From: Sulfuritortus calidifontis
Lineage (GTDB): Bacteria; Pseudomonadota; Gammaproteobacteria; Burkholderiales; Thiobacillaceae
Direction: 5' to 3'
Assembly: GCF_003967275.1 (NCBI RefSeq)
Contig: NZ_AP018721.1
Span: 496,001 to 560,000 of the forward strand
DNA: 64,000 bases
The position numbers were made by a program, and so were the translations under genes. The notes under the pieces were generated by a model that worked only from the letters and a program-made list of their open reading frames with translations, was not told the origin of the DNA and did no database searches. Below, in pieces: positions 39,577 through 48,803 of this stretch (position 1 is its first letter; the number at the start of each line of letters is the position of its first letter).

Positions 39577-40027
39577 GGGGGTGGCCTTTCACGATGTCCA
39601 GTATCTCCACCTCGAATTCGACCGGCAGGCCGGCCAGCGGGTGGTTGAAATCCAGTTGCACGCTGTCGGCGTCGAGCGCCAGGATGCGGCCTTGCACGGT
39701 CTCGCCATTGGGCAGCTCGAAATCGACCAGATGGTCGACTGCGAGTTCCATGTCGGCCGGGAAGTCGCTGCGCGGCAGGCGCTGCACCAGTTCCGCGTGG
39801 CGCTCGCCGAAGGCCTGCCAGGGCGCCAACTGGAACAGGCGATGCTCGCCCTTGCGCAGCCCGGTCAGGCACAGTTCCAGACGGGGATCGATCTCGCCCT
39901 GGCCCAGGCGAAAGGTCTCCGGCCCGGTCTCATGGGTGCTGGCCACTTCCTGCTCCAGGCAGCGGATGCGGTAGTGCAGGGTGACCTGGTCGTTCAGGCG
40001 CAGGCCGGCGGGCGCTGACTCGCTCAT
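39566..40027 (-). CDS. FKBP-type peptidyl-prolyl isomerase, SlpA type
   Basis: 153 residues from [17 protein letters not shown] fold with an IF (insert-in-flap) domain: [26 protein letters not shown] and [17 protein letters not shown] match SlpA/FkpB proteins. These catalyse prolyl isomerisation in the cytoplasm. Its start overlaps the lspA stop by 4 bp (ATGA) and its end overlaps ispH; the slpA-ispH pairing is conserved in proteobacteria. Confidence 0.92.
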   Translation of the reverse strand: MSESAPAGLRLNDQVTLHYRIRCLEQEVASTHETGPETFRLGQGEIDPRLELCLTGLRKGEHRLFQLAPWQAFGERHAELVQRLPRSDFPADMELAVDHLVDFELPNGETVQGRILALDADSVQLDFNHPLAGLPVEFEVEILDIVKGHPHAE

Positions 40028-40533
40028 GGTTGCTTGCGCAGGCTTTGCCAGACCAGCAGGACGGCGCCGACGGTGATGCCGGAATCGGCCACGTTGAACG
40101 CCGGCCAATGCCAGTCGCCCAGGTGGAAATCGAGAAAGTCGACGACGTGGCCATAGGCGAGGCGGTCGATCACATTGCCCACGGCGCCGCCCAGGATCAG
40201 GGCCAGCGCGAGGCAGAACAGCGGCCGGCCCCGGGTCTTGCGCAGCAGATGGAGAATGACGCCGCTGGCGACCAGACCGATCGCGAGGAAAAAGATGCGC
40301 TGCCAGCCGGGCTGGTCGGCCAGCAGGCTGAAGGCGGCGCCGGTATTGTGCGCGCGCACCAGGTTGAAAAAGTCGGTGACCGGGATGGCGTCGTGCAGGG
40401 CCATGGTCTGGATCACCGCCAGCTTGGTCATCTGGTCGAGCACCAGCACCAGGGCGGCGAGCCAGAGCCAGGCCAGGCCACTTTGCCGATTCCTGATTTC
40501 GGACTTCTGACCCCTGATGTCAGGCGTGTTCAC
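40024..40533 (-). CDS. lspA: Lipoprotein signal peptidase (signal peptidase II)
   Basis: Removes signal peptides from prolipoproteins in the inner membrane. 169 residues with four membrane segments. The catalytic Asp residues are in [11 protein letters not shown] and [21 protein letters not shown] and [12 protein letters not shown] are further signatures. The first about 17 residues ([17 protein letters not shown]) are polar and lie partly inside ileS, so a later start is possible. Overlaps ileS by 14 bp. Confidence 0.95.
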   Translation of the reverse strand: MNTPDIRGQKSEIRNRQSGLAWLWLAALVLVLDQMTKLAVIQTMALHDAIPVTDFFNLVRAHNTGAAFSLLADQPGWQRIFFLAIGLVASGVILHLLRKTRGRPLFCLALALILGGAVGNVIDRLAYGHVVDFLDFHLGDWHWPAFNVADSGITVGAVLLVWQSLRKQP

Positions 40534-43288
40534 GCGGTTCGCCTTCGCCGAACAGATTGCTCACGCAGCGGCCGCATAGGCCGGGATGTGCCGGATCGGC
40601 ATCGACATCGGCGCGGTAGTGCCAGCAGCGCTCGCATTTGCCATGCGTGCTGGGCACCGCCTCCACCCGCGGCTCGCCCGCGCTCTGCACCACCCGGGTG
40701 CTGGAGGTGATCAGCACGAAGCGCAGGTCGTCGCCCAGCGACTTGAGCAGCGCGTAATCCTCGCCATCGGCATGGAAGCTGAGTTCACCCTGCAGGGAGG
40801 AGCCGAGCTTGCCCTCGGCGCGCAGCTCTTCCAGCCGCTTGGTCGCCAGGCCACGCAGTTCGCGCAGGCGGGTCCAGCGCGCGTGCAGTACGGCCTCGTC
40901 GGCCTGCTCCGGCAGCACATGCCACTGGTCGAGGAAGACGCTCTCGGAGTGGCCGACCAGGGCCCAGACCTCTTCCGCGGTGAAGGAGAGGATGGGCGCC
41001 AGCAGCCGGCTCAGGCTCTGGGTGATGTGCCACAGCGCGGTCTGCGCCGAGCGGCGCGGGCGGCCGGTCTTGGCCGTGGTGTAGAGCCGGTCCTTGAGGA
41101 TGTCGAGGTAGAAGGCGCCGAGGTCTTCCGAGCAGAAGTTGTGCAGGCGCTGCACAGCGGTATGGAAGCTGTAGTTGCGATATTCGCCGGCCACCTCGGC
41201 CTGCAGGGTGCGGGTCAGGGCCAGGGCGTAGCGGTCGATCTCCAGCCACTGCTGGACCGGCAGGCCATCCTTCGCGATGTCGAAATCGGCGGTGTTGGCC
41301 AGCAGGAAGCGCAGGGTGTTGCGGATGCGGCGATAGGCCTCGACCACGCGTTTCAGGATTTCATCGGAGATCGACAGCTCGCCCGAATAGTCGGTCGTGG
41401 CCACCCACAGGCGCAGGATCTCGGCGCCCATGCTGTCGGACACCTTCTGCGGCGCGATGACGTTGCCCTTGGACTTGGACATCTTCAGGCCCTTGCCGTC
41501 GACCACGAAGCCGTGGGTGAGCAGGGCGCCGTAGGGGGCGTGGCCGTCGGTGGCGCAACCGGTGAGCAGGCTCGATTGGAACCAGCCGCGATGCTGGTCC
41601 GAGCCTTCGAGATAGAGGTCGGCCGGATGGGCCAGCGCCGGCCGCTGCTTGAGCACGCAGGCGTGGGTGACGCCGGAATCGAACCAGACGTCGAGGGTGT
41701 CCTTCACCTTCTCGTACTCGTTCGCCTCGGCGCCGAGGAATTCGGCCGCATCGAGGCTGAACCAGGCCTCGATGCCGATCTTCTCGACCCGGCGGGCGAC
41801 CTGCTCCAGGAGTTCCAGGCTGCGCGGGTGCGGCTCGCCGGTCACCTTGTGCACGAACAGCGGCATCGGCACGCCCCAGTTGCGCTGGCGCGAGACGCAC
41901 CAGTCGGGCCGGTTCTTGATCATCGCCGTGAGCCGCTCGCGGCCCCAGGCCGGGTAGAAGCGGGTCTGCTCCACCGCCTGCATGGCCAGGTCGCGCAGGG
42001 CGGGGTTGCCCTTCTCGGCGACCTCCATGCCGATGAACCACTGGCGGGTGGCGCGGAAGATGATCGGGGTCTTGTGCCGCCAGCAATGCGGGTAGCTGTG
42101 ACTCAGCTTGACGTGGGCGAGCAGCAGGCCGTTCGCTTCGAGCGTCGCCAGCACGGTCTTGTTGCCCTCCCAGATCGACTGACCGCCGACCAGGGGGGTA
42201 TCCGGATAGAACCTGCCGTCGTTGCCGACCGGGTTGTCGACCTTGAGCCCGTAGCGCATGCCGACGACGTAGTCCTCCAGGCCGTGGCCGGGTGCGGTGT
42301 GGACCAGGCCGGTACCGGCCTCCAGCGTGACGTGATCGCCCAGGATCACCGGCACCTGGCGCTCGTAGAAGGGGTGCAAGAGCTTTAAGCCTTCAAGCAG
42401 CTCGCCGGTGCACTGGCCGACCACCTCCACCGTCTCGAAGCCGTAGCGATTGATCGCCGCCTCGGCCAGGTCGCGGGCCAGGATGAGCAGGCCCTTGGGC
42501 GTCTGGATCAGGTCGTAGATGAACTCGGGGTGGGCGCACACGGCCTGGTTGGCCGGCAGGGTCCAGGGCGTGGTGGTCCAGATCACCAGGTAGGCCGGCT
42601 CGCTCAATGCGGGCAGGCCAAGGCGTTTCGCGAGGTCGGTGAGGTCGGCGACGGGGAAGGCGACGTCGATCGCCGGCGAGGTCTTGTCCTCGTACTCCAC
42701 CTCGGCCTCGGCCAGGGCCGAGCCGCAATCGACGCACCAGTGCACCGGCTTGGCGCCCTGGTAGAGATAGCCGCGTTCGAAGATGCGGCCGAGGCTACGC
42801 ATGATGTCGGCCTCGAACCTGAAGTCCATGGTGCGATAGGGATTGTCCCAGTCGCCGAGCACGCCCAGACGGATGAAGTCGGCCTTCTGCCGCTCGATCT
42901 GGCTCGCGGCGTATTCGCGGCACAGCTCGCGGAACTTGGCGGCCGGGATGTCCTTGCCGTGGGTCTTCTCCACCATCAGCTCGATCGGCAGGCCGTGGCA
43001 GTCCCAGCCCGGTACATAGGGGGCGTCGAAGCCATCCAGGGTCTTCGATTTGACGATGATGTCCTTGAGGATCTTGTTCACCGCGTGGCCGATGTGGATG
43101 TCGCCATTGGCGTAGGGCGGACCGTCGTGCAGGATGAACTTGGGTCGGCCGGCGCTCTGGGCGCGAATCTTTTCGTAGAGTTTCTTCTCCTGCCACTGCT
43201 TGATCCAGCCCGGCTCGCGGCGGGGCAGGTCGCCGCGCATGGGGAAGGGCGTGTCGGGCAGGTTGAGCGTGTCTTTGTAGTCGGGCAT
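40520..43288 (-). CDS. ileS: Isoleucyl-tRNA synthetase
   Basis: Charges tRNA-Ile. 922 residues. The class I motifs are HIGH in [11 protein letters not shown] and KMSKS in [10 protein letters not shown]; the CP1 editing domain lies between them. The C-terminal zinc site is CERCWHYR and CGRCVSN. It heads the ileS-lspA-slpA-ispH run, preceded by a 527-bp intergenic region with a large inverted-repeat element. Confidence 0.96.
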   Translation of the reverse strand: MPDYKDTLNLPDTPFPMRGDLPRREPGWIKQWQEKKLYEKIRAQSAGRPKFILHDGPPYANGDIHIGHAVNKILKDIIVKSKTLDGFDAPYVPGWDCHGLPIELMVEKTHGKDIPAAKFRELCREYAASQIERQKADFIRLGVLGDWDNPYRTMDFRFEADIMRSLGRIFERGYLYQGAKPVHWCVDCGSALAEAEVEYEDKTSPAIDVAFPVADLTDLAKRLGLPALSEPAYLVIWTTTPWTLPANQAVCAHPEFIYDLIQTPKGLLILARDLAEAAINRYGFETVEVVGQCTGELLEGLKLLHPFYERQVPVILGDHVTLEAGTGLVHTAPGHGLEDYVVGMRYGLKVDNPVGNDGRFYPDTPLVGGQSIWEGNKTVLATLEANGLLLAHVKLSHSYPHCWRHKTPIIFRATRQWFIGMEVAEKGNPALRDLAMQAVEQTRFYPAWGRERLTAMIKNRPDWCVSRQRNWGVPMPLFVHKVTGEPHPRSLELLEQVARRVEKIGIEAWFSLDAAEFLGAEANEYEKVKDTLDVWFDSGVTHACVLKQRPALAHPADLYLEGSDQHRGWFQSSLLTGCATDGHAPYGALLTHGFVVDGKGLKMSKSKGNVIAPQKVSDSMGAEILRLWVATTDYSGELSISDEILKRVVEAYRRIRNTLRFLLANTADFDIAKDGLPVQQWLEIDRYALALTRTLQAEVAGEYRNYSFHTAVQRLHNFCSEDLGAFYLDILKDRLYTTAKTGRPRRSAQTALWHITQSLSRLLAPILSFTAEEVWALVGHSESVFLDQWHVLPEQADEAVLHARWTRLRELRGLATKRLEELRAEGKLGSSLQGELSFHADGEDYALLKSLGDDLRFVLITSSTRVVQSAGEPRVEAVPSTHGKCERCWHYRADVDADPAHPGLCGRCVSNLFGEGEPREHA

Positions 43289-43336
43289 GGTGCGCTGTTC
43301 GCTAGAAATGGCGAGTCAAGTGTTGTGCTGCGTGGA

Positions 43337-43769
43337 TTGGCCGGGGGCCGCCCGGCAGCGGGTTACTTTTCTTGCTCGGCCAAGAAAAGTAACCCAAAGA
43401 AGGCCGCCCCGCTGCCGTCGAAACCCCGAGGATTTTGGCTTTGCCTGGGCAGCGAAAGAACTCGCTTCGCTCAGACAGCTTTCGCTGGCCTTCGGTTTCA
43501 CCAGTCAAAGCCAAAATCCTTGGCTCCGGAAGAGGGGGATAAAGCGCTCCGAGCACCCCCTCTAGTCCCCTCTGAGTCGCCAATTTTCTCGCGGCTGTTC
43601 GGGGGGTGTCGGCGAGCACTGTCTGAGCCCGCAGGGCGAGTTGCGCAGCCGCCCGAACAGGCGCGGGAAAATTGGGCACCCGAAGGGCGACGAAGCGGGG
43701 CGTGCTTTCTTTGGTTGCTTTCTTTGCACGAGCAAAGAAAGTAACGCGCTGCCGGGCGCCCCCGGCCAA
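43337..43769. repeat. 433-bp inverted-repeat element between ileS and ribF
   Basis: Ends are TTGGCCGGGGGC at the left and the same inverted at the right; the imperfect terminal repeat continues for about 60 bp. Each end forms its own hairpin: GGGTTACTTTTCTTG (43360-43374) with its complement (43381-43395), and a similar one near 43710-43745. Two further arms lie inside, 43426-43443 paired with 43506-43523 and 43580-43603 paired with 43653-43676. Both strands hold open frames but codon use is unlike neighbouring genes. The GTTACTTTTCTT motif resembles inverted repeats I recall as common in beta- and gammaproteobacteria. The remaining parts of the 527-bp gap show nothing else. Confidence 0.7.
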
Positions 43770-43815
43770 CTGCGCTCCAATAACCGTATGACGGCGATCG
43801 TTAGCCAAGCCCAAC

Positions 43816-44736
43816 TCACACATTCAACAGCTCCCTCGCCTGCTGCGCATCTTTGTCGATCTGCGCGACCAGGGCCTCCAGGCTGTCGAATTTGGCTTCG
43901 TCGCGCAGCTTGTGCAGGAACTCCACCCGCAGGTGGTCGCGGTAGATGCTGCGGTCGAAATTGAACAGGTGGACCTCCAGCGTCGCTCGGCCGTTGGCGT
44001 GCACCGTGGGCCGGGTGCCCAGGCTGGCGACGCCCGGCCAGTCGGGGGTGTCGAGGCCCTGCACGCGCACGGCGAAGATACCGGCGATGGGCGGGCGGTT
44101 GTGCTTGAGCTGGATGTTGGCCGTGGGGTAGCCGATCTTGCGGCCGAGCTTGTCGCCGCCGATCACCCGGCCGGAGATCGAGTAGGGCCGGCCCAGGAGC
44201 TGGGCGGCCAGCGCCATGTCGCCGGCGGCCAGGGCCTCGCGCACGGCGGTGCTCGAAGCGCGCTGGCCGGCCGCGGCCACGGTGGGCAGGGCCTCGGCCT
44301 CGAAGCCGAGCTGCGCGCCCATCTGCTTGAGCAGGGCCAGGTCGCCGGCGCGCTTGGCGCCGAAGCGGAAGTCGTCGCCGACCAGGACATAGCGCGCCTT
44401 CAGGCCCTCGGCCAGGATGCGCCGGACGAAGTCCTCGGCGGAGAGGGCGGCGAAGGCGCGGGTGAAGCGGCAGATGTGGACGTGGGCCACGCCCAGGTTG
44501 CGCAGGATCTCCAGTTTTTCCCGCAGCGAGGTCAGTCGGGTCGGCGCGGCGGCGGGAGTGAAGATCTCGCGCGGATGCGGTTCGAAGGTCAGCACCGTGG
44601 GCAGGGCGCCGACCGAGGCGGCCCGTGCGGTCAGCCGCGCGAGCATGGCCTGATGCCCGAGATGGACGCCATCGAAGTTGCCGATGGTGACCGCGTTCGG
44701 ACGCAAGGCATGGGGCCAGCCGTGGGTGATGCGCAT
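43816..44736 (-). CDS. ribF: Bifunctional riboflavin kinase / FAD synthetase
   Basis: Makes FMN from riboflavin and FAD from FMN. 306 residues from MRITHGWPHALRPNA. The adenylyltransferase domain has TIGNFDGVHLGHQAML and VLVGDDFRFGAKRAGD; the kinase domain has GRKIGYPTANIQL. A longer frame upstream overlaps the murJ region and is rejected. Downstream of murJ on the same strand, 53 bp apart, the usual neighbour relation. Confidence 0.95.
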   Translation of the reverse strand: MRITHGWPHALRPNAVTIGNFDGVHLGHQAMLARLTARAASVGALPTVLTFEPHPREIFTPAAAPTRLTSLREKLEILRNLGVAHVHICRFTRAFAALSAEDFVRRILAEGLKARYVLVGDDFRFGAKRAGDLALLKQMGAQLGFEAEALPTVAAAGQRASSTAVREALAAGDMALAAQLLGRPYSISGRVIGGDKLGRKIGYPTANIQLKHNRPPIAGIFAVRVQGLDTPDWPGVASLGTRPTVHANGRATLEVHLFNFDRSIYRDHLRVEFLHKLRDEAKFDSLEALVAQIDKDAQQARELLNV

Positions 44737-44789
44737 GGGAATATGTTTATGAAAAAACTGGAATTTTAGCCGCCGGGCGGGATTCGCGT

Positions 44790-46328
44790 CTATTCGGCGG
44801 CCCGCCGGCGGAACTGGCTGGGCCTGAAGCCGAGCAGCCAGAGCGTGGCGAAATAGCTGCCGGCGCCGCCCGCGACCAGTCCGCTCAAATGGGCCACCCG
44901 TTCGCCAGCGCGATAACCCAGCCATTGCGCCTCGCTGCCCATGCCGAACCAGAGCACGGCCGCCATCGCCAGCAAGGCGAGGGCGAGCTTGAGCAGGAAG
45001 GTCGCCCAGGCCGGTTGCGGCTGGTAGATCCGCTGCTTGCGCAATTGATGGAACAGGATGCCGGCATTGATGCAGGCGCCCAGGCCGATGGCCAAGGCCA
45101 GGCCGGCGTGCTTGAGCGGCCAGATGAAGATCAGGTTCATCGCCTGGGTGGCGAGCAGGGTGAAGATGGCGATCTTGACCGGGGTGCGGATGTTCTGCCG
45201 GGCGTAGAAGCCGGGGGCGAGCACCTTGACCAGGATCAGGCCGACCAGGCCGGCGCTGTAGGCGACCAGGGCGGTGCGGGTCATCTCGACATCGTGCACG
45301 GTGAATTCGCCGTAGAAGAACAGGGTGGCGATCAAGGGCACGGCCAGGACGGCCAGGGCCACGGCCGAGGGCGCGGCCAGGAGCAGGGTCATGCGCAGGC
45401 CCCAGTCGAGCAGGCGGGAATATTCGCCGCCGTCGTTGTCGGCATAGTGCTTGGCCAGGCTGGGCAGCAGGATGGTGCCCAGGGCGACGCCGAGCATGCC
45501 GGTGGGGAACTCCATCAGGCGGTCGGCGTAATAGAGCCAGGACACGCTGCCGGTGACCAGGAAGGAGGCGAACAGGGTGTTGATCAGCAAAGACACCTGG
45601 GCGACCGAGACGCCGACCGCGGCCGGGCCCATCAGCTTCAGGATGCGGCGTACGCCCTCGTCCTTGAGGTCGAGGTCCCAGCGCGGGATCAGGCCCAGGC
45701 GCTTCAAGGCCGGCAGCTGGATGGCCAGCTGCAAGAGGCCGCCCAGGAAGGCGCCCCAGCCCAGGGCCAGCACCGGCGGGTCGAACCAGGGCGCGGCCAC
45801 GGTGGCGGCCAGGATCATGGCGACATTGAGCAGGGCGGGGGTGAGCGCCGGCAGCGAGAAGCGGCTGTAGGTGTTGAGCACGCCGGCGGCGAGCGAGGTG
45901 AGCGAGATGAACAGGATGTAGGGAAAGACGATGCGCAGGAGGTCGACCGTGAGGTCGAACTTGTCCGGTGAGGCGAGGAAACCCGGGGCGCTGATCGCCA
46001 CCACCAGCGGGGCGGCCAGGATGCCGAGGCCGGCCACCACGATCAGGGCCAGGAACAGGGCGGTGGCGACCTTGTTGACCAGGACGTGGGTGGCCTCGAC
46101 CCCGCGTTTGTGCTTGTATTCGGCCAGGACCGGGACGAAGGCCTGGGAGAAGGCGCCTTCGGCGAACAGGCGGCGCAGCAGGTTGGGCAGCTTGAAGGCG
46201 ACGAAGAAGGCATCGGTGGCGGCGCCGGCGCCGAAGACCCGGGCGATCACGGCGTCGCGGACGAAGCCCAGGATGCGGGAGATCAGGGTCATGGAGCTGA
46301 CGGCGGCAAGGGCTTTGAGCAGATTCAT
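44790..46328 (-). CDS. murJ: Lipid II flippase MurJ
   Basis: Flips lipid-linked peptidoglycan precursor across the inner membrane. 512 residues from [19 protein letters not shown], with 14 predicted membrane segments. The [19 protein letters not shown] start and [21 protein letters not shown] are MurJ/MviN signatures, with the essential Arg residues in the latter. Divergent from rpsT, the classical arrangement. Confidence 0.95.
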   Translation of the reverse strand: MNLLKALAAVSSMTLISRILGFVRDAVIARVFGAGAATDAFFVAFKLPNLLRRLFAEGAFSQAFVPVLAEYKHKRGVEATHVLVNKVATALFLALIVVAGLGILAAPLVVAISAPGFLASPDKFDLTVDLLRIVFPYILFISLTSLAAGVLNTYSRFSLPALTPALLNVAMILAATVAAPWFDPPVLALGWGAFLGGLLQLAIQLPALKRLGLIPRWDLDLKDEGVRRILKLMGPAAVGVSVAQVSLLINTLFASFLVTGSVSWLYYADRLMEFPTGMLGVALGTILLPSLAKHYADNDGGEYSRLLDWGLRMTLLLAAPSAVALAVLAVPLIATLFFYGEFTVHDVEMTRTALVAYSAGLVGLILVKVLAPGFYARQNIRTPVKIAIFTLLATQAMNLIFIWPLKHAGLALAIGLGACINAGILFHQLRKQRIYQPQPAWATFLLKLALALLAMAAVLWFGMGSEAQWLGYRAGERVAHLSGLVAGGAGSYFATLWLLGFRPSQFRRRAAE

Positions 46329-46372
46329 GGGCTTATCGTTGGTTTTCGTTGGTTGGCTGTTGTGATTTAGGC

Positions 46373-46401
46373 TTGTCTGCCCTAAACAAAGGCAATATAA
46401 T
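46373..46401 (+). promoter_or_regulatory. Predicted rpsT promoter
   Basis: TTGTCT (46373-46378), 17-bp spacer, TATAAT (46396-46401), 42 bp before the rpsT ATG. Perfect -10, consistent with high expression. Confidence 0.72.
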
Positions 46402-46443
46402 CCGCGCCTTTCAATTGCGTCCAGGCAACAGGAGTATCGAATT

Positions 46444-46707
46444 ATGGCCAACAGTGCCCAGGCCCGGAAACGTGCCCGTCAGAGCGCCAAGCAGCGCCTG
46501 CATAACATGGCCCTGCGTTCCGCTTACCGCACTGCGGTGAAGAAGGTTCAGAAGGCGATCGAGGCCGGTGACAAAGGCGCCGCTCAGGCCCTGTTCCAGA
46601 CCTCGATGAGCGTGATCGACCGCATCGCCGACAAGAAGATCGTTCACAAGAACAAGGCTGCTCGCCACAAGAGCCGTCTCTCCGCCGCCATCAAGGCGAT
46701 GGCCTGA
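46444..46707 (+). CDS. rpsT: 30S ribosomal protein S20
   Basis: 87 residues, very Lys/Arg/Ala-rich, beginning [21 protein letters not shown], the canonical S20 sequence, and ending [10 protein letters not shown]. The TGA stop codon (46705-46707) is also the target duplication of the second 266-bp element, so the element begins at the very next base. Confidence 0.97.
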   Translation: MANSAQARKRARQSAKQRLHNMALRSAYRTAVKKVQKAIEAGDKGAAQALFQTSMSVIDRIADKKIVHKNKAARHKSRLSAAIKAMA

Positions 46708-46973
46708 GAGCCTGTCTCACAAAATCCCGCGGAGCGCGTTGCCGCCAGAAACGGATGGATGCAAGGCGCGGTGCGCCGGCAATGGTTGTTCCATTGCCAA
46801 GCGCCGCAACGCGGCAGACGCCGTTTCTGGCGGCAGCCCTTCGGGACGGGGCGATTTTGCCGCATGCCTTTGTCGCGCCCCGCTTGTTTGGAATGACCAA
46901 ACCGCGCGTTGCGCTTCGCGGCCTGCATCAAAATCGCCGCCGTCGCGCCCGCGGGATTTTGTGAGGCAGGCTC
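46708..46973. mobile_element. 266-bp two-armed MITE-like element, copy 2
   Basis: Same length as copy 1 and about 85-90 % identical to it. TGA duplications flank it (46705-46707 and 46974-46976). Arm 1 stem is 46738-46753 with 46822-46837: relative to copy 1 one pair changed from T-A to C-G, keeping it paired. Inner hairpins are GCAATGG-TTGTT-CCATTGC and TTTGG-AATGA-CCAAA. It sits directly after the rpsT stop codon and may now terminate rpsT. No transposase. Confidence 0.85.
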
Positions 46974-47011
46974 TGAGCCTGCCGCCCGTTCCGACGGGCG
47001 GTACGTCATTC

Positions 47012-47299
47012 TTAGTCCCGGGGGACGTGGCGGCCTTCCACCACTTGCAGGTCGTTGTCCCGGGCGAAATCCATCAAGAACCGGAACGCCATCGGGTCCG
47101 CCTCTTCCAGCTGGCGCTTGACCACGACGCAGTACAGACCCTCGCGGGTGATGGGGGAGATGTACGGGGAATAGCGGGTGCGGTTGTCCGACCCGATTGT
47201 GGCGAAGACGCCGCAGAGCCGTTCGGCCCAGTCGCTGGGGCGGAATTTCTTGCCGGCGTTGGTCAGGCCGCGAATGACGAGTTCTTCCTGGTTGGGCAT
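47012..47299 (-). CDS. DUF3579 family protein
   Basis: 95 residues. VIRGLTNAGKKFRPSDWAERL followed by REGLYCVVVKRQLEEADPMAFRFLMDFA is the DUF3579 pattern found mainly in betaproteobacteria. No catalytic motif is known. It stands alone on the minus strand, between the second MITE copy and divergent ppa. Family call is confident; function is unknown. Confidence 0.82.
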   Translation of the reverse strand: MPNQEELVIRGLTNAGKKFRPSDWAERLCGVFATIGSDNRTRYSPYISPITREGLYCVVVKRQLEEADPMAFRFLMDFARDNDLQVVEGRHVPRD

Positions 47300-47381
47300 G
47301 CTGGATGAGGCGAGTCTCCCTGGGGGCGCAATTGTACCAGCAACCGGGCGGTTTCAGGCGAGCTGAATGGGTTTTGACCGG

Positions 47382-47400
47382 CAGCCGTTAGGCTGTTTTT
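47382..47400 (+). promoter_or_regulatory. Terminator-like hairpin in the ppa leader
   Basis: CAGCC-GTTA-GGCTG followed directly by TTTTTGTTT, then the ppa ribosome site GAGGAAAGC and ATG at 47415. No + strand gene ends here, so this is either a transcription attenuator in the ppa leader or a guard against read-through from upstream. Confidence 0.5.
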
Positions 47401-47414
47401 GTTTCGAGGAAAGC

Positions 47415-47963
47415 ATGAATCTGGATCGAGTGTCTTCCGGCCGCGACGTGCCGAACGACTTCAACGTCATCATTGAAATCCCCGCCCACGGCGAGCCGAT
47501 CAAGTACGAGGTGGACAAGGAAACCGGCGCCATGTTCGTCGACCGCTTCATGTCCACCGCCATGCACTATCCCTGCAATTACGGCTACATCCCGCACACT
47601 CTGTCCGACGACGGCGACCCGGTCGACGTCCTGGTGATCACGCCCATCCCGCTGATCACCGGCGTGGTGGTGCGCTGCCGCCCCGTGGGCATGCTCAAGA
47701 TGACCGACGAGGCCGGGGTCGATGCCAAGCTGATCGCGGTGCCGGTCGACAAGCTGTGCAACCTCTATACCCAGGTGCAGAAGCCGGAAGACCTGCCGCC
47801 GCTGTTGCTCAACCAGATCGCCCACTTCTTCGAGCACTACAAGGATCTGGAGCCCAACAAGTGGGTGAAGGTGGAAGGCTGGGTCGGCGCCGACGCGGCC
47901 CGCGCCGAGATCATCGCCGGCGTCGAGCGTTACAAGGTGGCGCCCGAGAAGCCGATGTTCTAA
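47415..47963 (+). CDS. ppa: Inorganic pyrophosphatase
   Basis: Hydrolyses pyrophosphate to phosphate; family I soluble enzyme. 182 residues from [15 protein letters not shown]. Family residues are visible in [28 protein letters not shown] and the metal-binding [10 protein letters not shown]. The start is set by the GAGGAAAGC ribosome site; an upstream in-frame ATG is rejected. In a sulfur oxidiser using APS/ATP sulfurylase it would also consume or balance PPi, but that is inference. Confidence 0.96.
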   Translation: MNLDRVSSGRDVPNDFNVIIEIPAHGEPIKYEVDKETGAMFVDRFMSTAMHYPCNYGYIPHTLSDDGDPVDVLVITPIPLITGVVVRCRPVGMLKMTDEAGVDAKLIAVPVDKLCNLYTQVQKPEDLPPLLLNQIAHFFEHYKDLEPNKWVKVEGWVGADAARAEIIAGVERYKVAPEKPMF

Positions 47964-47986
47964 TCCAGGTGCTCAGTCATCAGTTG

Positions 47987-48018
47987 GCAGTCGTCAGATA
48001 TTGACGGCTGACGACTGC
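47987..48018. other. Perfect inverted repeat between ppa and the phosphodiesterase gene
   Basis: GCAGTCGTCAG (47987-47997), 10-bp loop, CTGACGACTGC (48008-48018): an 11-bp perfect stem ending 15 bp before the next ATG. No T-run follows. It could be a terminator for ppa, a translational control structure, or a small dispersed repeat. Confidence 0.5.
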
Positions 48019-48033
48019 ATACTGCCGACTCCC

Positions 48034-48591
48034 ATGAAAGTCTGCATCCTCTCCGACAGCCACGATAACCGCCGCCTGCTTGATCACGCGGTGGAGGACG
48101 CCGCGCGCTGCGGTGCCGAGGCCGTGCTGCACTGCGGCGACGTCGTGGCGCCGACCACGCTCAGGGTGCTGAAAAAATACGGCCTGCCGGTGCATGTCAT
48201 CCATGGCAACAATACCGGCGACCTCTACAGCATGACCCGGTTGGCGGCCGAGCCGGACAGCCCGGTGCGCTATCACGGCCAGGATGCCGTGCTGCACCTG
48301 GCCGGGCGCGCGATTTTTCTGGTGCATTACCCGCATTACGCCGCCGCCTTGGCGCTGACCGGCGACTACGATCTGGTCTGCTGCGGCCACGACCACAAGG
48401 TCAGCATCGATGCCGTCGCCAACGTCAAGGGCGGTGTCACCCATCTGATCAATCCGGGTACCGTGGGCGGTGTCGGCAAGCCGCCGACCTATATCCTGGC
48501 CGACTTGGTCGATCTCAGTTTCGAGATTCGTTCGGTGCCGACCGAGCAGGGCGAGGCCTGCAACGCGCAGCCGGTCAGCGTCCACTCCTGA
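48034..48591 (+). CDS. YfcE-type metallophosphoesterase
   Basis: 185 residues from MKVCILSDSHDNRR. The calcineurin-like metal site is complete: SDSHDN, HCGDVVAP, HGNNTGD, FLVHYPH and CCGHDHK. YfcE-family enzymes cleave phosphodiesters in vitro with no settled physiological substrate. Separated from ppa by the hairpin and from the qmo cluster by 212 bp. Confidence 0.85.
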   Translation: MKVCILSDSHDNRRLLDHAVEDAARCGAEAVLHCGDVVAPTTLRVLKKYGLPVHVIHGNNTGDLYSMTRLAAEPDSPVRYHGQDAVLHLAGRAIFLVHYPHYAAALALTGDYDLVCCGHDHKVSIDAVANVKGGVTHLINPGTVGGVGKPPTYILADLVDLSFEIRSVPTEQGEACNAQPVSVHS

Positions 48592-48661
48592 CAGCCGTTT
48601 CGGTCGTCACCAAGGCCACCTGGCGTCACCGGGTTTTTAAACCCTCCGCATCAGTCCAATT

Positions 48662-48680
48662 TATGCAATCTATTTGCATA
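48662..48680. promoter_or_regulatory. Inverted repeat upstream of the qmo-hdr cluster
   Basis: TATGCAA-TCTAT-TTGCATA, perfect 7-bp half sites, 124 bp before the qmoA ATG. A TATATT -10-like box lies at 48755-48760 without a clear -35. The 212-bp region 48592-48803 also has the palindrome GGGTTTTTAAACCC near 48629 and a ribosome site CGGAGGCG before qmoA. The repeat is a candidate operator; the regulator is unknown. Confidence 0.45.
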
Positions 48681-48803
48681 TAAGCACATTCGATCTTGAT
48701 GTCCGGCCAATAGCAGGGCCATTGCGAGTAACATTCGAGACATCTTCAGCCCGATATATTCTGGGCTGCCCGATTTTCTGTCTTCACCCATCGGAGGCGA
48801 TTC

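Noticed and set aside
43302-43823. Open frames of 85-173 residues between ileS and ribF
   Set aside because: They coincide with the 433-bp inverted-repeat element, several overlap each other on both strands, and codon use is unlike the neighbours.
46644-47009. Minus-strand frame of 121 residues across MITE copy 2 and the rpsT end
   Set aside because: Antisense to rpsT and built from the repeat; similar to the copy 1 frame only because the DNA is duplicated.
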